From Anaerolineales bacterium (GTDB taxonomy: Bacteria > Chloroflexota > Anaerolineae > Epilineales > JAANWY01), in assembly GCA_018263655.1 (NCBI GenBank), contig JAANWY010000313.1, forward strand, positions 1 through 9,980: 9,980 bases of DNA. The letters run 5' to 3'. Below, piece by piece: positions 1-5,304 of this stretch. The translations under genes were made by a program, and so were the position numbers. The number at the start of each line of letters is the position of its first letter. Position 1 is the stretch's first letter. The notes below the pieces were generated by a model. The model was not told where the DNA came from and searched no databases. It saw only the letters and a program-made list of their open reading frames with translations.

Positions 1-2
1 GG

Positions 3-326
3 GCGCCCGGACAGGCGCCGCTCGGGCTTCAAAACGTGCAAGCGATCGATGTCGGCGGGAGCCACATCCCCGTGTCGACGGCCGGTGGAACGGTGACAGT
101 CACCGGCTCGCCGGCGCCACCCGCGTACGCGATCCCCCAATCGAGCGCCGAGCCGACGCGTGCCGGCACGGCCACGGCAACGACAGTGCTCACCCCACCT
201 CAGGCAGGTGAGCCTCCTCAGACAATCGCCACATCATCCCCCCGGCGCGGGTGGATGATTGCCGGAGCCGTCCTGATTCTCATCGTTGGCTTGGTCGTAC
301 TGGCAGCGCGCCAGATGGCGAGATAA
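3..326 (+). CDS. C-terminal end of a membrane-anchored (probably extracytoplasmic) protein, 5' truncated by the window
   Basis: The frame is open from the first complete codon at position 3 to TAA at 324-326, so the visible 107 residues are the tail of a larger protein; the GTG at 36 is probably internal. The first ~30 residues (ending VPVST-like, then GGTVTVTG) look like the last strands of a beta-sandwich domain; a cohesin-like domain is possible but cannot be settled from so short a piece. A Pro/Ala/Ser/Thr-rich linker of about 45 residues follows. Then come an RRGW boundary, one strongly hydrophobic helix of about 20 residues (AGAVLILIVGLVVLAA) and a short basic tail, RQMAR. This domain-linker-TM layout suggests a cell-surface protein held by a C-terminal anchor. 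The stop codon directly abuts a palindromic element and is part of a 9-bp direct repeat flanking it. Confidence 0.7.
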   Translation, partial: APGQAPLGLQNVQAIDVGGSHIPVSTAGGTVTVTGSPAPPAYAIPQSSAEPTRAGTATATTVLTPPQAGEPPQTIATSSPRRGWMIAGAVLILIVGLVVLAARQMAR

Positions 327-465
327 CAGCAATTCTAATTTTGGCTGCGGATGCTGTTCGTAGTAAGCGACGTAGCGCTAGCGGAGTCGCGTTATGACGG
401 CACTCCGCTGGTGCTACGTGCCTGACTACGAACGGTCGCCATATTTAGAATTGCTGGCGAGACAA
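318..465. mobile_element. 130-bp MITE-like palindromic element (327-456) with 9-bp flanking direct repeats
   Basis: The ends are a perfect 12-bp inverted repeat, CAGCAATTCTAA (327-338) and TTAGAATTGCTG (445-456). Inside are a 9-bp pair, GTTCGTAGT (356-364) with ACTACGAAC (425-433), and an 18-bp pair (370-387 with 402-419) that differs at two positions, both allowing G-U pairs in RNA. The innermost loop is 14 nt. The element is bordered by GCGAGATAA (318-326) and GCGAGACAA (457-465), a 9-bp direct repeat with one mismatch that looks like a target-site duplication. It has no coding capacity. It could also act as a strong RNA hairpin behind the upstream gene. That it is mobile is inference. Confidence 0.6.
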
Positions 466-473
466 GGAAAAGG

Positions 474-502
474 TTGACTTTTTCACAGATAGGGTTTACA
501 AT
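474..502 (+). promoter_or_regulatory. Sigma-70-type promoter for gcvT and the glycine-cleavage cluster
   Basis: TTGACT (474-479) and TACAAT (497-502) each match the -35 and -10 consensus at five of six positions and are separated by exactly 17 bp. Transcription would start near 509, about 75 nt before the gcvT ATG. It lies just downstream of the palindromic element and is the only strong promoter seen before gcvT. Confidence 0.8.
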
Positions 503-508
503 GGAAGT

Positions 509-580
509 ATGCGCTTCAGCTTAACCCGGTCTCATCTCCTCCCGACTGAGCTTTCCAAACCGAGATTCCCAAAGGAGTGA
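509..580 (+). other. Possible 23-codon leader ORF in the gcvT 5' UTR
   Basis: An ATG at 509-511 falls at the predicted transcription start, 7 nt after the -10 box. It opens a 23-codon frame (MRFSLTRSH...RFPKE) ending at TGA 578-580. The frame runs through the gcvT Shine-Dalgarno AAAGGAG (571-577) and stops 4 nt before the gcvT ATG. If the mRNA is leaderless, its translation would affect gcvT initiation by coupling or occlusion. It could be chance: 23 open codons is short. No glycine-riboswitch aptamer is recognisable in this leader. Confidence 0.25.
571..577 (+). promoter_or_regulatory. Shine-Dalgarno site AAAGGAG that sets the gcvT start
   Basis: AAAGGAG is 7 nt from ATG 585 and only 4 nt from the in-frame TTG at 582, so it favours ATG 585. 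The same heptamer precedes gcvPA and gcvPB at nearly the same spacing. Confidence 0.8.
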
Positions 581-584
581 ATTG

Positions 585-1676
585 ATGACGCTCAAGCGAA
601 CACCGCTCTACGAACGGCACGCACAGCTCGGTGCAAGATTAGTAGATTTTGGCGGATGGGAAATGCCAGTCCAATATGCCAGTATTCTGGATGAGCATCG
701 AGCGGTTCGCAAACGGGCAGGGCTCTTCGACGTTTGTCATATGGGGGAAGTCCGAGTCGCCGGCTCAGAAGCGTTGCCATTCCTGCGGCATGTGTTGACT
801 AACGACGCCGCCGATCTCACCGTCGGCCAAGCTCAGTACACGCTCATGTGCAAGCCTGACGGTGGTGTTATCGATGATCTGATCGCCTATCGCCTCGACG
901 AGGCGGAGTACCTGCTGGTCGTCAACGCCTCGAATACGAGCAAGAACCACGGTTGGCTGGCCGATCACGCCGGCGCCGGCGTAGACGTAGACGACGTCTC
1001 GGACAGCAAGGGGTTAGTCGCTCTTCAAGGACCTGAAGCTGAGGTCATTCTCCAACCTCTGACCGATGCCGATTTGACGACCAGCAGGTACTATCACGCC
1101 TTGGACGGCGAGGTAGCCGGCTTTTCCGCCTTCGTCTCCCGAACGGGCTACACGGGCGAAGACGGATTCGAGATCATGGTTGCTGCCGAGCACACCGGCA
1201 GGGTCTGGGACACGCTGCGGGAAGCCGGCGAAGAGCGCGGGCTCGTGCCGGCCGGTCTGGGCGCCCGCGACACCCTGCGCTTGGAGGCCGCCATGCCTCT
1301 GTACGGACACGAGTTGGACGCGAACACCAACCCCCTGGAAGCCGGCCTCGGCTACTTCGTGAAACTCGACAAATCCGACTTCATAGGCCGGGAGGCCCTG
1401 ATTGAAGTCAAGGAACAGGGTCTCGATCGCAAACTGATTGGCTTTCAGATGACTGGCCGGGGTATCGCCCGCCAGGGGTATGCCATCCAGCGCGATGGTG
1501 AGAAAGTGGGCGAGGTCACCAGTGGCACGTTCGCCCCCTATCTGGAGCAAGCCATCGGCATGGGGTTCGTCACGCCGGACCTGGCGCAGCCTGGAACCGA
1601 GATTGAAATCGTGATCCGGGGCCGGCCTGTCGAAGCTGAACTCGTGAAGCGTCCGTTCTACGAACGCAAACAGTGA
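585..1676 (+). CDS. gcvT: Glycine cleavage system T protein (aminomethyltransferase)
   Basis: Transfers the one-carbon unit from the aminomethyl-lipoyl arm of GcvH to tetrahydrofolate, giving 5,10-methylene-THF and ammonia in the cytoplasm. The 363-residue product has the usual family length and is collinear from N to C terminus. Landmarks are TPLYERHAQLGARLVDFGGW near the start, FDVCHMGEV (~49-57), GGVIDDLIAY (~93-102, carrying the conserved catalytic Asp), RTGYTGEDGFE (186-196, folate-pocket signature), the LGARDTLRLEAAMPLYGHEL block and the C-terminal GEVTSGTFAPYL barrel motif. ATG 585 is preferred over TTG 582 because AAAGGAG lies 7 nt upstream. It is the first gene behind a good promoter (474-502). 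The next gene is 258 bp away across strong palindromes, so downstream genes may be partly attenuated. gcvH does not follow, as it often would. Confidence 0.98.
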   Translation: MTLKRTPLYERHAQLGARLVDFGGWEMPVQYASILDEHRAVRKRAGLFDVCHMGEVRVAGSEALPFLRHVLTNDAADLTVGQAQYTLMCKPDGGVIDDLIAYRLDEAEYLLVVNASNTSKNHGWLADHAGAGVDVDDVSDSKGLVALQGPEAEVILQPLTDADLTTSRYYHALDGEVAGFSAFVSRTGYTGEDGFEIMVAAEHTGRVWDTLREAGEERGLVPAGLGARDTLRLEAAMPLYGHELDANTNPLEAGLGYFVKLDKSDFIGREALIEVKEQGLDRKLIGFQMTGRGIARQGYAIQRDGEKVGEVTSGTFAPYLEQAIGMGFVTPDLAQPGTEIEIVIRGRPVEAELVKRPFYERKQ

Positions 1677-1705
1677 CGACCGGTCTCAGTATACACACCA
1701 TCGAT

Positions 1706-1800
1706 TAGGGGGATTCCAGAATTTAAAACCTCCCAAAAACCCAAGGGTTTCCAAGGGAAACAGGCTGTTTTTGGGAGGTTTATTTCCCTGGAAGTCCCTA
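1706..1800. repeat. 95-bp palindromic element with a 15-bp perfect core stem, possible attenuator/terminator
   Basis: The core is AAACCTCCCAAAAAC (1726-1740) pairing perfectly with GTTTTTGGGAGGTTT (1767-1781). A smaller stem, GTTTCC/GGAAAC (1747-1752 with 1756-1761), sits in its loop. Outside the core, TAGGG..TTCCAG (1706-1719) is inverted as CTGGAA..CCCTA (1788-1800), giving terminal-repeat-like ends with TA at both edges. No run of U follows the stem, only TTTATTT, so efficient intrinsic termination is uncertain. It could be a transposon-derived palindrome that now modulates transcription between gcvT and the GNAT gene. Confidence 0.55.
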
Positions 1801-1809
1801 GTAGTATCA

Positions 1810-1898
1810 TCTCAATGTTTCGGGGTTATGTAGGTCGAAATGGTATTTCGACCCGACGATTTACCAAATCGTCTTACATGTCCCCCCATATATTGAGA
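1810..1898. repeat. Cloverleaf-like double-hairpin repeat (REP/BIME-like)
   Basis: Two short hairpins stand side by side: GGTCGAAAT-ggt-ATTTCGACC (1833-1853) and GACGATTT-acc-AAATCGTC (1855-1873). They are enclosed by ATGTA/TACAT (1828-1832 with 1875-1879), GGGG/CCCC just outside, and TCTCAAT/ATTGAGA (1810-1816 with 1892-1898). The second hairpin is the inverted counterpart of the first, with paired substitutions that keep every stem base pair. No tRNA anticodon arm or T-loop consensus is present, so this is not a tRNA gene. It looks like an interspersed palindromic repeat or a structured RNA segment. Confidence 0.6.
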
Positions 1899-1934
1899 AG
1901 ACACGATTAGCAGACCGGACCTGAGGACGACTCT

Positions 1935-2519
1935 GTGGTCATCGATAGCAGACTGATCCAAGGTAAACGAGTAGTGTTACGCCCATACGAGGCCGGTTTC
2001 ACAGAGGCGGAGCTCCGTCGAATGTATGAATGGAGCCGTGATGAGACACTTCTCCGTTGGAGCGGTGGCTCGCCCCTCGTCATGTCCCTTAAGGATTTTA
2101 AGGAGGCGCTGCGGCACGAATTGCGCCAACACGACAGGCACAGCCGCAGCTTCAGCCTGCTGACCAACACGGGCGAATTCATCGGCCGGCTGGGATACTA
2201 CAACATCGACTACCGCCGACGTGAGGCAGAATTGGGTATCGCCATTGGTGAGAGGAAGTACTGGGGGCACGGCTACGGCACCGACGCCGTGAAAGCACTC
2301 CTCGCTCATATCTTCCAAGAGACCAACTTGGAGCGCGTCTATCTTTACGCCTATGCTGACAACGGGCGGGCCCAACGCGCCTTTGAGAAATGCGGCTTCC
2401 GCACGGTCGATCAGAGTCGCAAGTTCTCGCTGGAGCACGGATCGTACGAAGAAATAAAGATGGAGATCTATCGAGACGACTGGGTCAACCAACACGCATT
2501 TGAAAAGTCGATCGATTGA
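1935..2519 (+). CDS. GNAT-family N-acetyltransferase, RimJ/RimL-like
   Basis: A 194-residue GNAT-fold protein expected to move an acetyl group from acetyl-CoA to an amine; the substrate cannot be told from sequence. The N-terminal segment LIQGKRVVLRPYE (~8-19) is typical of the RimL/acetyltransf_3 type. Motif A follows a beta-4 strand (AELGIAIG, ~98-105) and has the acetyl-CoA pyrophosphate loop KYWGHGYGTD (~108-117). Motif B is NGRAQRAFEKCGF (~143-155). GTG 1935 is chosen because GAGG lies 8 nt upstream (1923-1926). It ends only 16 bp before gcvPA, so it is probably cotranscribed. Acetyltransferases are not standard parts of glycine cleavage, and this gene sits where gcvH might be expected. 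It may be an insertion into the operon or may modify an unrelated target. Confidence 0.88.
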   Translation: MVIDSRLIQGKRVVLRPYEAGFTEAELRRMYEWSRDETLLRWSGGSPLVMSLKDFKEALRHELRQHDRHSRSFSLLTNTGEFIGRLGYYNIDYRRREAELGIAIGERKYWGHGYGTDAVKALLAHIFQETNLERVYLYAYADNGRAQRAFEKCGFRTVDQSRKFSLEHGSYEEIKMEIYRDDWVNQHAFEKSID

Positions 2520-2521
2520 TC

Positions 2522-2528
2522 AAAGGAG
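2522..2528 (+). promoter_or_regulatory. Shine-Dalgarno site AAAGGAG that sets the gcvPA start
   Basis: AAAGGAG lies 7 nt before ATG 2536. The frame stays open upstream to an ATG at 2500 inside the GNAT gene, but the extra residues (KSRSIDQRRSF) are not like the family N terminus and that ATG has no comparable site. Confidence 0.8.
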
Positions 2529-2535
2529 ATCATTC

Positions 2536-3885
2536 ATGAGCTACATTCCCAACACAGAACAAGATCAACGCGCCATGCTCGAGACTATCGGCGTCGAGGC
2601 CATCGAAGACCTATTCGATGTCGTTCCAGAGCAGGCGCGTTTTCCCCGCTTAGGGCTTCCGGCCGGAATGTCCGAAGTCGAAGTCGGGCAACTGCTTCAA
2701 GATATGGCCGCCGAGAACGTGCATGTGAGACAGCAAGCCTCGTTCTTGGGCGCCGGCGTGTACCACCATTATGCGCCGGCCGTCGTTGACGCTATCTTGC
2801 AGCGTGGTGAGTTTCTTACCGCCTACACCCCCTATCAAGCCGAGGTCAGTCAAGGAACGCTGACAACGATCTACGAATTCCAGACTCTCATTGCCACGTT
2901 GGCCGGCATGGAAGTCGCCAACGCGTCGATGTACGATGGGTCCACAGCTCTGGCTGAAGCCGTGTTAATGGCAGCCCGGATCACACGGCGAGATAAAGTA
3001 GTTCTATCCCAGGGGGTTCATCCGGAGTACTGCGACGTCGTCCGGACTTATGTCCAAGGGTTGGAGCTGCCGGTGGAGGAGGTGGCCTACGACGCCACGA
3101 CCGGGCTGACCACTGTAACAGATGTGGAGGCCGCGCTTAGCGACGAGCCGGCTTGCTTGGTCGTCGGTTACCCCAACTTCTTCGGCGGCATTGAAGACCT
3201 GGCAGCGATGGCTGAACTGGCACATGAGGCCGGCGCCCTCCTCATCACAGTTGTCAACCCCATCGCACTGGGGCTCCTAAAACCGCCGGGCAGCCTGGGT
3301 GCAGACATCGTGGTCGGCGAGGGACAGCCGCTGGGTGTACCGTTGCAGTTGGGGGGACCGTACCTGGGAATGTTCGCCACGCGAAAGAAGCACATGCGCC
3401 AAATGCCGGGCCGCCTCATCGGGCAGACGACGGACCAAGACGGCCGGCGCGGCTACGTCATGACCCTCCAGGCGCGGGAACAACACATCCGTCGCGAGAA
3501 AGCCACGTCCAACATCTGCACCAATGAAGCACTCGTTGCCCTGGCATCTACGATCTATCTGGCCACCATGGGCGGCTCTGGACTTCGACGCGCAGCCGAA
3601 CTGTGCTACCATAAGGCCCACTACGCGGCTGATCGTATCGAGTCACTGGATGGCTACGAGCTTGTGTTCAGCACACCGTTCTTCCATGAGTTCGCAGTCC
3701 GCTTGCCGGCCCCACCGCGGGACGTGAACGCTGCGCTGCGCGAGCGGGGCATGATGGGAGGCTACGATCTGGGCCGGCGCTACAACGGCCTGAAAGACGC
3801 AATGCTATTTTGTGTGACTGAAATGAATACGCGAGACCAAATCGACGATCTGGTCGACGCCCTAGTGCAAATCAGTATACGGTAG
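2536..3885 (+). CDS. gcvPA: Glycine dehydrogenase (decarboxylating) subunit 1, P-protein alpha chain
   Basis: N-terminal half of the two-chain P protein. With GcvPB it forms the PLP enzyme that decarboxylates glycine and transfers the aminomethyl group to the lipoyl arm of GcvH. The 449-residue length fits the subunit. Family signatures run in order: SYIPNTEQDQRAMLETIG at the N terminus, SFLGAGVYHHYAP (~69-81), FLTAYTPYQAEVSQGTL (~93-109), the YDGSTALAEA block (~133-142), and the late QHIRREKATSNICTNEAL segment. This subunit has the aminotransferase-like fold but lacks the PLP lysine, which is in GcvPB. Start ATG 2536 is set by AAAGGAG at 2522-2528. The stop TAG 3883-3885 lies inside the first copy of a 14-bp tandem repeat, so the repeat array touches the gene end. 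gcvPB is not adjacent: an aminotransferase and a PIN remnant separate the two subunits by 1.4 kb. Confidence 0.98.
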   Translation: MSYIPNTEQDQRAMLETIGVEAIEDLFDVVPEQARFPRLGLPAGMSEVEVGQLLQDMAAENVHVRQQASFLGAGVYHHYAPAVVDAILQRGEFLTAYTPYQAEVSQGTLTTIYEFQTLIATLAGMEVANASMYDGSTALAEAVLMAARITRRDKVVLSQGVHPEYCDVVRTYVQGLELPVEEVAYDATTGLTTVTDVEAALSDEPACLVVGYPNFFGGIEDLAAMAELAHEAGALLITVVNPIALGLLKPPGSLGADIVVGEGQPLGVPLQLGGPYLGMFATRKKHMRQMPGRLIGQTTDQDGRRGYVMTLQAREQHIRREKATSNICTNEALVALASTIYLATMGGSGLRRAAELCYHKAHYAADRIESLDGYELVFSTPFFHEFAVRLPAPPRDVNAALRERGMMGGYDLGRRYNGLKDAMLFCVTEMNTRDQIDDLVDALVQISIR

Positions 3886-3928
3886 ACAGTGAACGGTAGA
3901 CAGTGAACGGTAGACAGTGAACAGTTAG
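3879..3928. repeat. 14-bp tandem repeat, three exact copies plus a degenerate part copy
   Basis: ACGGTAGACAGTGA occurs perfectly three times (3879-3892, 3893-3906, 3907-3920), followed by ACAGTTAG (3921-3928). The first copy supplies the last codons and TAG stop of gcvPA. GACAGTGA (3913-3920) can pair with TCACTGTC (3944-3951), giving a hairpin with a 23-nt loop, and GATCAC recurs at 3942 and 3963. There are no spacers, so it is not CRISPR. It is probably a slipped-strand minisatellite. Confidence 0.8.
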
Positions 3929-3989
3929 GTGAGCATTTGCCGATCACTGTCTCCTGTTTTCTGATCACTAATCACGGGGAGGTAATCTC

Positions 3990-5156
3990 ATGAATCAACG
4001 TAGTCTTTTGATGGTCCCTGGGCCAATCGAGTTTGAGCCGGCAGTGCTCCAAGCCATAGGCCAGCCGACGCCCAGCCACGTATCACCGACGTTTGTACAG
4101 ACATTCGGTGAGGCGCTGGAAGACTTGCGCCAAGTGTTCTTGACCGACGATGGGCAGCCGTTTGTGATTTCTGGCTCCGGCACGCTGGCTATGGACATCG
4201 CCGCTGCCAATCTAGTCGAGCCTGGTGACAAAGTCGTTGTCGTGAGCACCGGCTATTTCAGCGAGCGGTTCGCCGACATTTTCGAGCGCTATGGCGCCGA
4301 GGTCACCACAGTTCGGGCAGAGTCTGGTGAGGCGCCGGCCGAAGGCGTCGTCGAACAGGCGCTGGACGACCATGGACCCAAGCTGATGGTGATGACGCAG
4401 GTCGATACGTCCACCGGCGTAGAGGTCGACGTCGAAGAGTTCGCCACGTTGGCTGACGAACACGGGGCGCTCAGCGTCGTAGACGGCGTGTGCGCGACAG
4501 CCGGCGCCGAATTCCGCCAGTCGGCGTGGGGCGTAGATGTCTGTGTCACCGCATCGCAGAAAGCCATTGGGGTGCCGCCAGGACTGGCGCTAGTGATGGT
4601 GAGTCCGCAGGCAATGGAGGCTTACGAAGCGCGGTCGGCCGCAGTACAGAACTACTACGCCGATTTCGCCAACTGGCTGCCCATCATGCAAGCTTACGAG
4701 GCGCGCCGGCCTGGCTATTTCGGCACACCGCCCGTGAACCTGGTTCTCGCCCTGCACGCTAGCCTCAAGCTCATCCTCGAAGAGGGGATGGAGGCCCGCT
4801 TCCGGCGGCACCGGTTGATCGCCCGCGCATTCCAGGCAGCTATGGAGACACTAGGGCTCCGGCAAGTGCCCCACAGTCCCGATCTCCGAGCCGCCACCAT
4901 GTCGGCCGTGTACTATCCCGAAGATGTTGACAGTAGCCTGCTCGGCAAGGTTCGCGAGGAGGGTGTGATCGTAGCCGGCGGCCTCTTGCCTCAGATGGCC
5001 GGTCGCTATTTTCGCGTCAGCCATATGGGCTCGGTGTCGGCCAACGACATCCTGGCCACGATTGGCGCCATTGGTCGTGGTCTGCAGCGGTGCGACTACG
5101 AGTTCGAGCTGGGTGCCGGCCTCGAAGCGGCGCAGCGTGTACTGGGACGGCTGTAG
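3990..5156 (+). CDS. Class V aminotransferase, alanine/serine-glyoxylate (or pyruvate) type
   Basis: A PLP-dependent aminotransferase of 388 residues, the normal size for the alanine-glyoxylate/serine-glyoxylate group. It opens with the family motif MVPGPIEFEPAVLQAIGQP, then SHVSPTF (~30-35). A PLP-phosphate-binding SGSGT (~61-65) is followed by the cofactor Asp in SVVDGVCAT (D165) and the Schiff-base lysine in TASQKAIGVPPGLA (K191). The C terminus, FRVSHMG...LGAGLEAAQRVL, is complete. GGGGAGG (3976-3982) sits 7 nt before ATG 3990. Its place between gcvPA and gcvPB suggests that it makes glycine from glyoxylate using alanine or serine, feeding the cleavage system; that role is inferred. Related enzymes act on ureidoglycine or aminoethylphosphonate, so the amino donor and acceptor are not fixed by sequence. 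Confidence 0.92.
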   Translation: MNQRSLLMVPGPIEFEPAVLQAIGQPTPSHVSPTFVQTFGEALEDLRQVFLTDDGQPFVISGSGTLAMDIAAANLVEPGDKVVVVSTGYFSERFADIFERYGAEVTTVRAESGEAPAEGVVEQALDDHGPKLMVMTQVDTSTGVEVDVEEFATLADEHGALSVVDGVCATAGAEFRQSAWGVDVCVTASQKAIGVPPGLALVMVSPQAMEAYEARSAAVQNYYADFANWLPIMQAYEARRPGYFGTPPVNLVLALHASLKLILEEGMEARFRRHRLIARAFQAAMETLGLRQVPHSPDLRAATMSAVYYPEDVDSSLLGKVREEGVIVAGGLLPQMAGRYFRVSHMGSVSANDILATIGAIGRGLQRCDYEFELGAGLEAAQRVLGRL

Positions 5157-5157
5157 T

Positions 5158-5304
5158 TTGCCAATCGTAGCCCAAGCTGACTACCTGGTTACGGCCAATA
5201 CCCACGATTTCCCGGCTGGCGAGACCTTCGCTGGCACGACCATAATCACACCTGGGGATTTCATCGATTTCCTTGCTACACCGAAGGCAAAGGAGTCTGA
5301 TTAA
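5158..5304 (+). pseudogene. Remnant of a PIN-domain protein (C-terminal ~48 residues only)
   Basis: The stretch directly after the aminotransferase stop encodes ADYLVTANTHDFP followed by TIITPGDFIDFL. This matches the usual end of PIN-domain ribonucleases of the VapC-like/COG1569 kind (a buried 'aDylvT.n..dFp' strand, then 'ivtPgeFl..L'). The frame stays open upstream only as an out-of-frame overlap with the aminotransferase, with no PIN-like sequence there. The N-terminal two thirds, including the first catalytic acidic residues, are therefore missing. It has no start with a ribosome-binding site; TTG 5158 is the first possible one. Its TAA overlaps the gcvPB ATG by one base (TAATG), and the gcvPB Shine-Dalgarno lies inside it. 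That may be why this end survived. It is most likely a decayed toxin-type gene, without nuclease activity. Confidence 0.65.
5289..5295 (+). promoter_or_regulatory. Shine-Dalgarno site AAAGGAG for gcvPB, inside the PIN remnant
   Basis: AAAGGAG is 8 nt before ATG 5304 and uses the same heptamer as gcvT and gcvPA. It lies in the last codons (AKESD) of the PIN remnant. Confidence 0.8.

Noticed and set aside
510..584. Glycine riboswitch in the gcvT leader
   Set aside because: The leader is only about 75 nt and lacks the conserved glycine aptamer core or a tandem aptamer arrangement.
1014..1550. 178-codon open frame antisense to gcvT
   Set aside because: It is a shadow of gcvT codon structure, with no ribosome-binding site and no recognisable domain. 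Similar long antisense frames at 1977-2495, 5664-6251 and 8871-9419 were rejected for the same reason.
526..1688. Nine-base direct repeat CCGGTCTCA before (526-534) and after (1680-1688) gcvT
   Set aside because: It is too short to be significant, with no supporting structure to suggest attachment or insertion sites.
1810..1898. tRNA gene suggested by the cloverleaf-like fold
   Set aside because: There is no T-loop (GTTCGANTC), D-loop or anticodon-arm consensus, and the hairpin loops are only 3 nt.
3879..3928. CRISPR array
   Set aside because: The 14-bp units are directly head to tail with no spacers.
3780..3968. 62-codon minus-strand frame across the gcvPA end
   Set aside because: Its central residues are just the translated tandem repeat (TVHCLPFTVY-like), and the rest is antisense to gcvPA.
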